A DNA stretch of 64,000 nucleotides from Melastoma dodecandrum. Taxonomy: Eukaryota > Streptophyta > Magnoliopsida > Myrtales > Melastomataceae. The position numbers and the translations under genes are program-made. Positions 1 to 9,555 of the stretch are shown here, piece after piece. The stretch covers positions 5,084,001-5,148,000 of the forward strand of contig JARUPY010000473.1 in assembly GCA_029817715.1 (NCBI GenBank). The letters run 5' to 3'. The number at the start of each line of letters is the position of its first letter. The stretch's first letter is position 1. The notes below the pieces were generated by a model, which worked only from the letters and a program-made list of their open reading frames with translations, was not told where the DNA came from and made no database searches.

Positions 1-178
1 GATAAGTCATCCTCCATGTAAAGATAATGATACTCGAGAGAAACCAGCCAAGCCGATCTGCATAACCCAAAAGAAAATGCCTTTATCACCAAATGCAGGT
101 ATTTATAAACACATGTATCCTTATTTTTGTTTGTTTTGTTTTACGTTGTCAATAAAAATGCCTTGTTTCCATAAACAG
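1..178. other. Upstream spacer, probably intron
   Basis: No gene is supported here. The stretch from about 119 is T-rich and ends in AAACAG at 173-178, a plausible 3' splice site for the exon that follows, so the tail is probably intron. The window edge prevents identification of anything further upstream. Confidence 0.35.
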
Positions 179-337
179 CTGTACATTTTGAAAAGTCACA
201 AACTCTAGATGACAACCGACATTTCAAGAGGCAGAGGCGTTCAAGGCGTGGTTTCGGGGACCTCGATGTTGTCGAAGACGTGCCAAATGACATCGTTCCG
301 GCTGGCAATGAGTTGGTGATCATCATATATCATTTAG
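179..337 (+). CDS. Orphan internal exon of an unrecognised gene
   Basis: An open frame runs between an AG acceptor at 177-178 and a GT donor at 338-339 and encodes about 53 residues. It contains a basic patch (HFKRQRRSRRGFG) followed by an acidic-hydrophobic stretch (DLDVVEDVPND). I do not recognise the family. Retroelement A begins only 25 bp beyond the donor, so A appears to sit inside the next intron. The downstream partner exon may lie after 4241, but no clear acceptor is visible there. The exon call rests on open frame and splice signals alone. Confidence 0.35.
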
Positions 338-362
338 GTACATATTTTAAATGATATGCCAC

Positions 363-1751
363 TGTTGACATGCAATTAACATGATGATTATCTTGGACCA
401 ATCTTGGGCCTAACTCTGACAAAAGCCTATAATAGGCACGAAGCCCATGTATTAACACAATAGAATATCTTGGGCCTATTTCTGACTGAGCCCATAATAA
501 ACACGAAGCCCATACGCACTAGGCCTCCGTCTGTAGTCTACAGGGGCAGAGTAATAACCTTGTAATCAGGGAAGTCTACGAGCCTGTGCCTGCAAAGGAC
601 ACATGTCAAAAGGAACGGTTACATAGCCCCGAGATAAATGGGACTTGCAACCCACGCATATGCTAGCACACGTCTTAGAAGACAATCAATTGAACCCGAA
701 ATCAGAGAGTCTACGACCCACGTTTACACGAGTGGAAGTGAGTTAGCTCCGAGATTCTCGGGCGTAGTTGAGTCTGGAAGATCTTCAGAAGGTCGTAACA
801 GACCGGGTATAAAAGTGGAAGATCTCCCTCAGAGATAATCGCGATCAAATCAGCCAACAGAAGCTTATCTTGCTCGTCACCCCTTAGTTTAGTTGTTAGG
901 ATTCTCCGACCTGGGCGAAACCCCTAAGGTTTCATTGGTCTTCACCTCCACCATCAGAGTGAGCAACCGTAGCTCTGGTAACAACTCTCCGCCTTCGACT
1001 CCAACGCCAGGACGAGCAACCGTAGTCCCGGTACACTTCTCGGCCTTCGACTCCAATGCCAGGACGAGTAATCGTAGTCTTGGTACACTTCTCCGCCTTC
1101 GACACCGCCACCAGGGTGAGCCACCGTAGCCTTGGTATCCACGTCCGCCTCTACATTCGACCACAACCCGTCCACCAGGCCCAGCAGCTAAGTCCTACCA
1201 CCCGAGGAATACAAGTCTACAGTGCTCTGCCGCCAGGTCCACGGATCTATGAATTGAAAGGTCCGAATGATCATCCAAACTCAAAATAAACGATCACAAT
1301 AGTAAATCTAGATAGCTCCAGGAGAAGCCAATATCGGCACTGGTGGTGAGGCCGCAGACGGCGCGTTGAGATGTCCTCCCCCTCGCCGGCTACCGCCGCC
1401 GCCCGTAAGGTTCTGTACCAAAGATGTCAACCCTCTACGAAGACTGCAGAAGACCCCTGGTGTTCACTACGCTGACCAGATTCTCGAGTCCGGAGTGCCC
1501 AGCGTCAAGTCCACGACCTCTTTCGCCGTTCAAGTCTACGTTCCCGATCCAAGTCTACGGAGCACAGTAGCCAGTCTATGACTTCACCACTGTCCTTATT
1601 TTTATTTTCATGGCTGTAAGCTTTCTTTACTTTGTGTAAAAACGTTTGCATTCAATCATTTTTCTTTAATTACTTACTGGCGACCACATCTAAAATCCCT
1701 GTGAGTCTTATTGCCAAATATTTCCGGCGTGATCCGTTTCCTACGCGAACA
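363..1751 (+). repeat. 5' LTR of element A
   Basis: 1389 bp. It contains a roughly 55-bp unit repeated in tandem at about 965-1150 (each copy carries a CGCCTTCGACTCC-like block and a CCGTAG-like block); the 3' LTR has fewer copies. It also keeps about 200 bp around 1240-1470 that the 3' LTR lacks, and lacks about 30 bp after position 540 that the 3' LTR has between repeated GTCTACA motifs. The two LTRs have therefore diverged mainly by repeat-mediated indels. Confidence 0.85.
808..815 (+). promoter_or_regulatory. LTR TATA box of element A (copy in 3' LTR at 3567-3574)
   Basis: TATAAAAG in a GC-richer context, about 445 bp into the LTR, identical in both LTRs. Element B has the equivalent TATAAAAG at 16922-16929. 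This is the likely U3 core promoter and places the transcription start roughly 30 bp downstream. Confidence 0.6.
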
Positions 1752-1757
1752 CGTTTT

Positions 1758-1775
1758 TGGCGACCACAGTGGGAG
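1758..1775 (+). other. Primer binding site of element A
   Basis: TGGCGACCACAGTGGGAG lies six bases after the LTR end. The same string follows the 5' LTR of element B at 17507-17524. It resembles the TGGCGACTCC(A/G)CTGGGGAC-type sites of Tat/Ogre elements, of which two forms occur in elements C and D here. The priming tRNA is not assigned. Confidence 0.7.
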
Positions 1776-1793
1776 ACGAGAAAGTTTAAACTC

Positions 1794-2976
1794 ATGGTAA
1801 AGAATACCAGGAGTTGGGTTAATCGCGACCCTTCACCTTCATTAGATGGAGACGGTCAGAATATAGCAGGATACGCAAAGGAGGATACCACGGCTCTAGG
1901 AAGCCAAGTGGCTGCAAATCAACCCTCTTTTGGGGCACATAATCAACCCTCTAGGCTTGAGTTCTATAAAAAATTTAATGATATGAAGAACTTGATGGAC
2001 AGGCGTATTACCGGGCTACAAGACATTATAGTTCAGATACTGGAGCAAATCAGTGCCTTAAACAGGCCAAGCGTCGCCACAGAGCAGCCCCGTAGAGAAA
2101 GTTTATATACGAGAACCCATGTAGACGACTCTGTCTACAAAGCGAAATCGTTGGTAAAACAATTTGTACCAGATGTCCATAGAAAAGACATCTATCCCTA
2201 TGAAAATTCATATTCTGAATACGTAGATCGGGAAAAGACTCGTGACGAGTCTACGAGAATGATCAGTCCTAATCATGTCTACGAAAACGACGATGTTGAC
2301 TGGGATGAGTATATTCTTAGAGCCAATAAAGTCAGGCAGCCCAATTCTTTCGTCCCGGCACAAGTCGAAAACTTCATAGATGAGGGCTATAAAGTAAATG
2401 AGTATGCGAATAATTACTCTAACAATACTCATTTATATCGACGAAGAGAGAGTTCTTATACGGAACCTTTCGTCGAGGGGTATATCCCCACTCCCGAACC
2501 TCCCGTAACAGATTATTCATTCGTACCAAAAACCCCCATGGAGGAGTACGTGCCCATAACAACATCTCCTATTGATTTAGATGTCGGAACAAACCCGTCG
2601 CCAGAGGTTGATAGAGTTGAGCAGTTTGGTCCGAACCCTCAAGGATGTTGGGATACAAGTGGTAGAATAAGTTATGCCAGATTTTGTGCCCATAATCGAC
2701 GTCCAACCATTAAAGAATGAAATTAAATTTCATATTTTTCATGCTTTCCAAACAGAGGTTGACATCATAGAGAACCTTGAACTTCCCGAGCATGAACCGT
2801 TGGCACCTGGAGAAACAATAGTGGCAAACCCGTTATCATGGTGCCATTTGCCCTTTGGTCCTGGCGGTTTGAAACACGACATACGCTTGAATCGACAACG
2901 TCTCGTCCAACAAGGCAATGATTTTCAATTCCCGCGACATTGGCAAATACCATGGGATTACACCGTCTCGTGTTAG
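1794..2976 (+). pseudogene. gag-like coding region of element A (frameshifted)
   Basis: The first frame runs 1794-2720 (308 residues) and starts MVKNTRS. Its N-terminal third matches the gag start of element B (MARNTRS at 17547) in spacing and in the RLEF(Y/H)K(K/E)FND block. The middle is rich in Tyr, Glu and Ser and has no clear B counterpart. The frame then shifts: 2674-2976 carries the block ending PGETIVAN, which also occurs in B around 18615-18650. A is thus a gag whose two ends are recognisable, with a replaced or strongly diverged middle and one frameshift. No zinc knuckle is visible. ATG 1794 was chosen because it aligns with B's start; the upstream open frame from 1632 lies in the LTR. 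Confidence 0.65.
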
Positions 2977-3080
2977 GTCTCGAATCTCCAAATGTCTTCC
3001 ATTCTTTTAAAGCTTCCTTATCCGTATTTAAACTACTTCACAATACTGGGTAAGACTCTCAACTATGATCGTCTCACCCT

Positions 3081-3094
3081 AAGAGGGGGGCTTA
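3081..3094 (+). other. Polypurine tract of element A
   Basis: AAGAGGGGGG followed by CTTA, directly before the 3' LTR at 3095. The position and purine run fit plus-strand priming. Confidence 0.65.
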
Positions 3095-4236
3095 TGTTGA
3101 CATGCGATTAACATGATGGTTATCTTGGACCAATCTTGGGCCTAACTTTGACAAAAGCCTATAATAGGCACGAAGCCCATGTGTTAACACAATAGAATAT
3201 CTTGGGCCTATTTTTGACTGAGCCCATAATAAACACGAAGCCCATACGCACCAGGCCTGCGTCTGTAGTCTACACGGACTATGTGGCGAGGGAAGTCTAC
3301 AGGGGCAGAGTAATAACCTTATAATCAGGAAGTCTACGAGCCTGCGCCTGCAAATGACACATGTCAAAGGGAACGGTTCCATAGCCCCGAGATAAATGGG
3401 ACTTGCAACCCACGCATATTCTAGCACACGTCTTAGAAGACAATCAATTGAACCCCGAAATCAGAGAGTCTACGACCCACGTTTACACGAGTGGAAGTGA
3501 GTTAGCTCCGAGATTCTCGGGCGTAGTTGAGTCTGGAAGATCTTCAGAAGGTCGTAACAGACCGGGTATAAAAGTGGAAGATCTCCCTCAGAGAAAATCA
3601 CGATCAAATCAGCCAACAGAAGCTTATCTTGGTCGTCACCCCTTAGTTTAGTTGTTAGGATTCCCCGACCTGGGCGAAACCCCTAAGGTTTCATTGGTCT
3701 TCACCTCCACCATCAGAGTGAGCAACCGTAGCCCTGGTAACAACTCTCCGCCTTCGACTCCAACGCCCGGACGAGCAACCGTAGTCCCGGTACCCTTCTC
3801 CGTCTTCGACACCGCCACTAGGGTGAGCCACCGTAGCCTTAGTATCCATGTCCGCCTCTACATTCGACCACAGCCCGTCCACCAAGCCCAGCAGCTAAGT
3901 CCCGCCACCCGAGGAGTGCAAGTTTACAGCGCTCTGCCACCAGGTCCACGGCTACGCTGACCAGATTCTCGTGTCCGGAGTGCTCAGCGTCAAGTCCACG
4001 ACCTCTTTCGCCGTTCAAGTCTACGTTCTCACTCCAAGTCTACGGAGCACAGTAACCAGTCTACGACTTCACCACCGTCCTTATTTTTATTTTCATGGTT
4101 GTAAGCTTTCTTTACTTTGTGTAAAAACGTTTGCATTCAATCATATTTCTTCAATTACTTACTGGCAACTACATCTATAATCCCTGTGAGTCTTATTGCC
4201 AAATATTTCCGACGTGATCCGTTTCCGACGCGAACA
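3095..4236 (+). repeat. 3' LTR of element A
   Basis: 1142 bp, direct copy of 363-1751 with the indels described there. It ends CGCGAACA at 4236, after which host sequence resumes with GCAAC. Confidence 0.85.
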
Positions 4237-4256
4237 GCAACTTATCTCTGCTTTGT

Positions 4257-5082
4257 TTGTTATTGCATCTTGCGAATGATTTGGTCGATTTCATGGGTGA
4301 CAATGATGAGCCTTTCGTATTGCGCCCTCTTGGTCAAGAGCTCCTAAAGCTGCTTCACAAGGACAAGCATGTCGTGAAGGAAGTGATCCAGCCTAAAGGA
4401 AACAACAGTCCTTCTCATTTTGTTGATCTGGTCTCAACTACACCCGCCGTTCATCTTTCTGCTTCGAATCTATAGCTCGCGAGCATATAAAATGTTTGTG
4501 ACTAGTATTTGGGATGATATCAAGGAGAAGGTTTCGAGGACCCCTTTCAGTAGAGGACATGTTATTGCCGAGGAGATTAAGGATGCTCTCAATCTCATCG
4601 ATAAATGCGAACATTTGGATCTGACTCCCATTCACTCTTTGATCAAGAAGTATACAGAGAGCTCCATGCGATACTCAGACTCAGCGACTGCTACTAAAGG
4701 AGTGATGAGTGCCGCAAATCGTGACAAAGAGGTTGCGTTGATCAGAAGTATTCTTGTTGAAGCTGAAGCTAAAGAGAAGAGTATCATGGTGGAGAAGACC
4801 AACTAACAGGGCCAGCTCGCGGAAGATGGAATTTGGATTGAAGAGCTCCAACGACAGTTATCTGATTGCATTAAGGCCAAGGCGGATCGGGAGGACATTC
4901 TCAAGAAGGTTATAACAAAGGCTGATTATGCGGCTGCGAAGATTGAGGGCTTGAAAGAATCCATGCATGCTTTACAGGAAGTCAACGTGGTCCATGACGA
5001 AGATCTTCAGTCTTTGAAAGAGCTTCACGAGTTGATCGAGACCTCGTGCGAGGAGATGGCACAATTTACTCCGGAGCATTGA
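4257..5082 (+). pseudogene. Broken coiled-coil host gene or transposon-derived gene
   Basis: Two overlapping frames read as one decayed gene. The first (4257-4475) includes DLVDFMGDNDEPFVLRPLG. The second (from about 4455) includes WDDIKEKV and a helical, charged stretch. It is interrupted by an in-frame TAA at 4804-4806 but continues in the same frame to TGA 5080-5082. The C-terminal part is Lys/Glu/Leu-rich with heptad-like spacing, so a coiled coil is likely. I do not recognise the family. Coiled-coil tails of this kind occur in plant mobile-domain-like, transposon-derived proteins, but that is only a guess. The first frame is open upstream of its ATG to the element A boundary, so it may be a later exon of the gene whose exon is at 179-337. 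Confidence 0.4.
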
Positions 5083-5511
5083 GCTTTTTTTAGTTAATTT
5101 ATGCTTTGGAATTTGATTCTCCCGTGTTATGTCGGACTATAATAATCATTTTCCTTTAATAAAATGGTTCGGAGCTTGTGTGGACCATGATTATTTCATA
5201 ATCTTCTCATTATGTCGTTCACAGTTTATACTCGTGCGGGCCAGGAGTATTATATTTTATTTAGCTGTTCACAGTTTATACTCGTGCAGGCCAGGAGTAT
5301 TACATGAAGATCTCCTTTTTTCTCTTTTTTATTTTTTTTCTTCTTCTTTTTTTTTTAATTTTTTCTTTTCACTTTTGTGAATACTTCTATTTTTATTTTT
5401 ATTCCCCCCTCTTTTTTTTGGTATATATATCGTGCAGTTTACAATCATGCAACATGGGGAACACTAAAATCTCGCGGGAAAATATCAGCGTACAAATTAT
5501 TATATGAAAAA
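5083..5511. other. Spacer with short tandem duplication and T-rich tract
   Basis: No gene is supported. A 32-bp segment containing CACAGTTTATACTCGTGC is duplicated at about 5220-5251 and 5270-5301. A T-rich low-complexity tract covers about 5308-5420; ORFs crossing it (Phe/Leu-rich) are artefacts of composition. Confidence 0.6.
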
Positions 5512-6222
5512 TGTGTAGCTGGTTCTGTCTCTAGTCATGGATGAAGCACGTGCGTCCTCTGATTCGATCCTCGAGGAATAACGTTGATGGGTGGTGATCC
5601 TGAGCTCTGGCAGAATTTCAGCAGAACATCGGGATGAAATATTGATGAAGTCGTCCGGGCTCATGGGCATGATCCGACTGCACTTCGGTAGCTTGATGAA
5701 GTCGTCGGGGCCTATGTGCGTAATCCGGCAGAACCTCAGGGCGCGTTGCAGAAGAACGCTGGGCGATGGATGTCGGCAGAGCTTCGGCGAGCGGGAGGTG
5801 ACGAGAGTCTTCGATAGCTCCAAAAGTCTTCCCTCCACCTATGTATGTAGCATGCATTTTTTTTAATGAATGAGTAGGCCCTATTTATAGAGCTCCGAGA
5901 CCGATTTAAATTAGGAAGATGGTCATATCATATTATACAATTTCTCGTGGACCGAGCTATAGGCCGGGCATGAATTTGGACTTAGTTTGGCCCAAACTAT
6001 TTATATTTGGGTTGGTCTTATAGCCAAAATATATCCCGAGTTGTCTTTCCTGAGTTGGATTTTGATTTCTTGCGGCCCATCCATGCATAAGGCTTCTTTT
6101 CATGATTTGGGTTTATAGTCCATTTGTATATGATATAAATTTTATAAGACCATATATTAATCTTAATATGAAACTCCTAATATGATTTGGGTCGAATTAT
6201 AGACAAAAATTTAATGTCTACA
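5512..6222 (-). repeat. Probable solo LTR (unclassified, minus sense)
   Basis: Read on the minus strand it begins TGTAGACATTAAATTTTTG and ends CAGCTACACA. A TATA motif (CTATAAATAG) sits at about 5880-5890, roughly 335 bp in. Flanks AAAAA (5507-5511) and AAACA (6223-6227) could be a 5-bp duplication with one mismatch but are low complexity. No interior domain lies next to it. The minus-strand ORF at 5500-5838 is R/U5 sequence and not a gene. Boundaries are tentative, especially at 5512. Confidence 0.45.
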
Positions 6223-7500
6223 AAACACTAACTCGAATTCCATTGCAAGGAAAGGATGGTGTGCAGTTTCATTGACCGTAACCAGTTGTAGATCATTCAT
6301 GGCAGACAAGCCGTTTCCTTGAACAGATCCTCACTGTAGACAATGCTTTGTGGCTCTCTATATGTCGCATTCTGCTCCTCGGTGAGTTTCCGGCTTCTCT
6401 TGTCCGGTTGCCTTGTTACCTCAGCTTGTAGGTGTACTGCATTGTATTGCACGCTATATCGTCCTGGTCAAGTGACGTTAAAATATAGGAACCCGTCTTT
6501 TATAACATATTTTCCCGATCTTGTATCCTTGAAGCATCACAGCAAATATTTTGTAACCATTAGAGAAGTTTCTTTTGTTCCCACGCTTTTTGTCTGGCTG
6601 TGTTAGCTCGGCAATGATCCGATTGCATGGCTATGCTGCCCTCTCAGTTAGTTCTGAAGGCTGCTCCTAGCGACTTCTGAAGTCAGGAACACAGAAATAT
6701 TCATAAGGAAACATAGCCACCTGGTTGGCCATTGTGCAGAAACTCTTGGTCTATATTATTTTACATCCGGGTCCATCTAAATTTTCACACCGGGATAAGG
6801 TGATAGCTACGAAATTCTCTAAATCTCCTCCAAGTGACCCCTTGAGGCGACATCGTTGAATCAACCTTCTAGCGACATCACGCAAGTGAATGCCTAGAAG
6901 ATTCTCTAAATCTTCTCCAAGTCATGCTTGGACATCACATTGGAACTACACACGAGTTCCATCCAAACTAATTGATCTTTCTGGTCAAAGGAGAATGAAT
7001 ATGGTGAGGCGGACAAACATCCTAGGACCTCCTAACCTTATTGTCTTTGCTTCTGTCTCTTCTCTACAAACCACGGAATAACCGCCCAATACATGACTGT
7101 CATGGACCTCACTACAGCTGCAAATTCAAAGGTGAATACCACGAAGAAACTCTTCATTTTTCAGGAAAATAAAGCCTGCCCAGTTCCCAATGCTGCGGTC
7201 CTGTCCCGAGGTCTTTGTCAGCGTAACCACACTCCAGTCACCTTGTTCCTAGGATAACTCACTTTCCAATTGTTGAGCCCCGTCTCTAATTTGGACTGTA
7301 TCTTTTGAAACTATCCTCCCTTCGGTCCTCTTTGCCTCATCTCAGTCCTTTTCCCTCTAAGGGAAATAGTCCATCGGGAAATTCTTATCTTTGCTTTGTG
7401 TTGCTCCGCAGCCGTTTGTTTCAAGTATTTTATCTTGAGGACTGCCCTATGGCAATCAATCATCACAGAGAGATTTTCCCCTGGAGCAGTAGCTATAGCG
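6223..7500. other. Unassigned intergenic DNA
   Basis: I see no supportable gene, repeat end or RNA. An imperfect repeat of a CTCTAAATCT(C/T)CTCCAAGT motif occurs at about 6816 and 6904. The last few hundred bases could hold the promoter and leader of the ORF that follows; the leader is open in frame upstream of 7501 to 7396. Confidence 0.4.
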
Positions 7501-7929
7501 ATGTCCATCACAATGGTGAAGCAGGGCAGCAGTCCAATGCCGATTCAGTCCTCGCTCACCTTCCTACGGGCGAGGTTCCTGGAGTTGCAGCGAGCTAGGC
7601 AGACGACGGAACATAAGGAACTCCTGATGCACTTTGCTGGTCCTGATGCCAGTCACCTATACCAAATGATTGCCGATGGCCTTGTCTGCCCAGAGCAATC
7701 CAAGTTATTGGTCCAACATCAGGTGAATCATCATCAGTATATCGTGAGGCATCGGCGGAAATCCTCGGATAGCTGTTCCCTTTCTTTGGGAAGCAGCTCA
7801 CAGTGCAGCGACCAGGGGAATCCGGCTATGCCGCCCGCGAATAAGCGGCTGAAACACATGATGACCAGCCAGATAGACATGTCGAGGGCTCTCGACTACG
7901 CGGACATGGACACGTCTCTCCATCTATGA
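7501..7929 (+). CDS. Hypothetical small protein
   Basis: An ORF of about 142 residues beginning MSITMVKQGSS (an alternative in-frame start is at 7396). The composition is not low complexity: a leucine-rich amphipathic section (LTFLRARFLELQRARQ), then LLMHFAGPDASHLYQMIADG, then a His/Arg/Ser-rich tail with KRLKHMM. The middle looks like folded or helical protein and the tail could be nuclear. I do not recognise a family. GC content and codon use resemble the neighbouring CCDBP1-like exons more than the surrounding spacer, which supports coding. The start at 7501 is chosen because the predicted protein upstream is Cys/Phe-rich and looks untranslated. Confidence 0.45.
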   Translation: MSITMVKQGSSPMPIQSSLTFLRARFLELQRARQTTEHKELLMHFAGPDASHLYQMIADGLVCPEQSKLLVQHQVNHHQYIVRHRRKSSDSCSLSLGSSSQCSDQGNPAMPPANKRLKHMMTSQIDMSRALDYADMDTSLHL

Positions 7930-8141
7930 ACCTGCTCCCCTCATACGTTCTTACACCCGAGTTTTCTCTCCTTTTATTTCTTCTGGTTGACGTTGTGTAA
8001 GGAAACCACTGGTTAGAAGATTAAAAGCGCCTCACTGTAACACAAAACACGATTACTGTCATTAATATTTGGCAACATCCTCAAACATCAAGCAACGATG
8101 AATTCGCATAATCAACGTGTGGCGGACAAAGATACGTCTTT

Positions 8142-9261
8142 TGTTGCATAACATAATTTTGATGACAACAAAGTGTGGGCATTGCTAATAATGTGCTAAT
8201 TAAGTAAGTGTATAGAGAAATATTTTTTTTTGTGTAGAAGAATATTTCTGTTAGAGTCCGGTAGAAGCTAGTTTCTAAGAAATACATAAATGATTATGCG
8301 GAGGACCTAGATGAATAATAGGATCTAGGCCTCAAAAGTGACATTTTGTGTACTAAACAACTCGCTCATATCTACTATCTCTATTGCGCAGATGTAAGCA
8401 CCTTTGTTACATGAACTATAACCATCTTTATTGGAGTACATATAACGGTTATGGAAGAACGCTTTTGTAGATTATGATTTCTCATTTCATATGTGAGCAC
8501 TTAGAGATAATTATCCCACACTACTTAATGGTAATTCATATTGAATTAACTCATAAATTAAGTCCACGTTTACTTGTAGAGTGATTTGATTGCCAAGTTT
8601 CACTTCTTGGTTTTTAAAAAATATATATTGGGATATGTTTCCTAGACTTTAATGATCTAGAAATTGGCGATGTTCTTCTCTTATATGGTGAGAATAAAAC
8701 TAGAGATAAAATGTTTTATGACAAATAACGTGGTGTGGTAACCGCAAGAGAGACAGCAACGAACGCAGTGAGGAGCTGTGTCGGAGTCAACTACGTGAGG
8801 GAGCGTGCAAGTGAAGTCACGAAGGAGTCTTTATATTGGTACCATGGTAGCTGCCGGAGTAAAAGCCACGGACGCAACGGGGAGCTGAGCAGGTCTTAGC
8901 CACGGTGCGACCGTGCAAGTGGTAGTTAGTCACGGCTTACCCGTGCAAGTTTTGTTAGTAATATTTTAGACAAAAGTGTGCATCTATGCCTGTTGTACTC
9001 TCGTGTTCTTACATCTAGTGAATACAATATAATTAGGATGGAGTCTGAATTCGAACCACCGTAAGTCTTGGATGTTTTCCCCTTGTTTCATAAACTATGC
9101 ATAGATAGAGAAAATTGACTAAAATCTAGGAATCTTTTTAGCATATTTGGATTATGTAACTTGACAAAAGATCATTTATATTCTATTCTTGGGGGGGAAA
9201 ATGTGTCAAATATCTAAAAGCCTAAGTTAACCCCATTTTTAGTGCAATCATATTCCTAACA
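8142..9261 (+). repeat. Solo LTR, copia (SIRE/Maximus-like)
   Basis: The segment begins TGTTGCATAACATAATTTTG and ends CATATTCCTAACA, so the ends are TGTT...AACA. The opening ATTTTGATGACAACAAAG-type sequence and length (1.12 kb) fit SIRE/Maximus LTRs. Flanks TCTTT (8137-8141) and CTTTT (9262-9266) share CTTT around a T run, consistent with a blurred 5-bp duplication. No gag or pol is adjacent, so it is a solo LTR left by LTR-LTR recombination. It ends about 295 bp upstream of the CCDBP1-like ATG in the same orientation. Confidence 0.65.
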
Positions 9262-9403
9262 CTTTTACAATCATTACTAAAAAAAAAAATATCACATGAT
9301 TTTGTGAAATTTCCATTTGCCAAAAAGTGTTCATTTGCTCAATGATTGAATCCATATCCCACAGCGTAACGTCTAGGAAATAACCTGAATATATTTGGTT
9401 TGA

Positions 9404-9411
9404 TATATATA
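9404..9411 (+). promoter_or_regulatory. Putative TATA box of the CCDBP1-like gene
   Basis: TATATATA, 145 bp upstream of the ATG at 9556. It lies in the 295-bp gap between the solo LTR and the coding sequence, so the core promoter appears to be host DNA with LTR sequence immediately upstream. Confidence 0.4.
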
Positions 9412-9555
9412 GTTCAAAGCAAATCAATTTCGCATCGTCGCTGGGCCTTTCCATAAAGAGCCCAACTAATCGTAACCTCTAATCGGCACCCTAATATGCC
9501 CCATTCATCTCCATATCTGACCGCGAACCCCCGAGAAAGACGAAGAGAGGAGAAG

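Larger units (their letters stand above)
363..4236 (+). mobile_element. Element A: non-autonomous gypsy LTR element (gag only)
   Basis: Direct LTRs (363-1751 and 3095-4236) begin TGTTGACATG and end CGCGAACA, giving the inverted TGTT...AACA ends. A primer site follows the first LTR and a purine tract precedes the second. The 1.34-kb interior has only gag-like coding and no protease, RT or integrase. Flanks GCCAC (358-362) and GCAAC (4237-4241) look like a 5-bp target duplication with one mismatch. Element B (16611-21739) shares gag N terminus, LTR blocks and primer site, so A is probably a short member of B's family that depended on pol supplied in trans. The lineage (Tat-like gypsy) is inferred from B. 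Confidence 0.85.

Noticed and set aside
5129..5507. Phe/Leu-rich membrane-like ORFs
   Set aside because: They are translations of a T-rich low-complexity tract.
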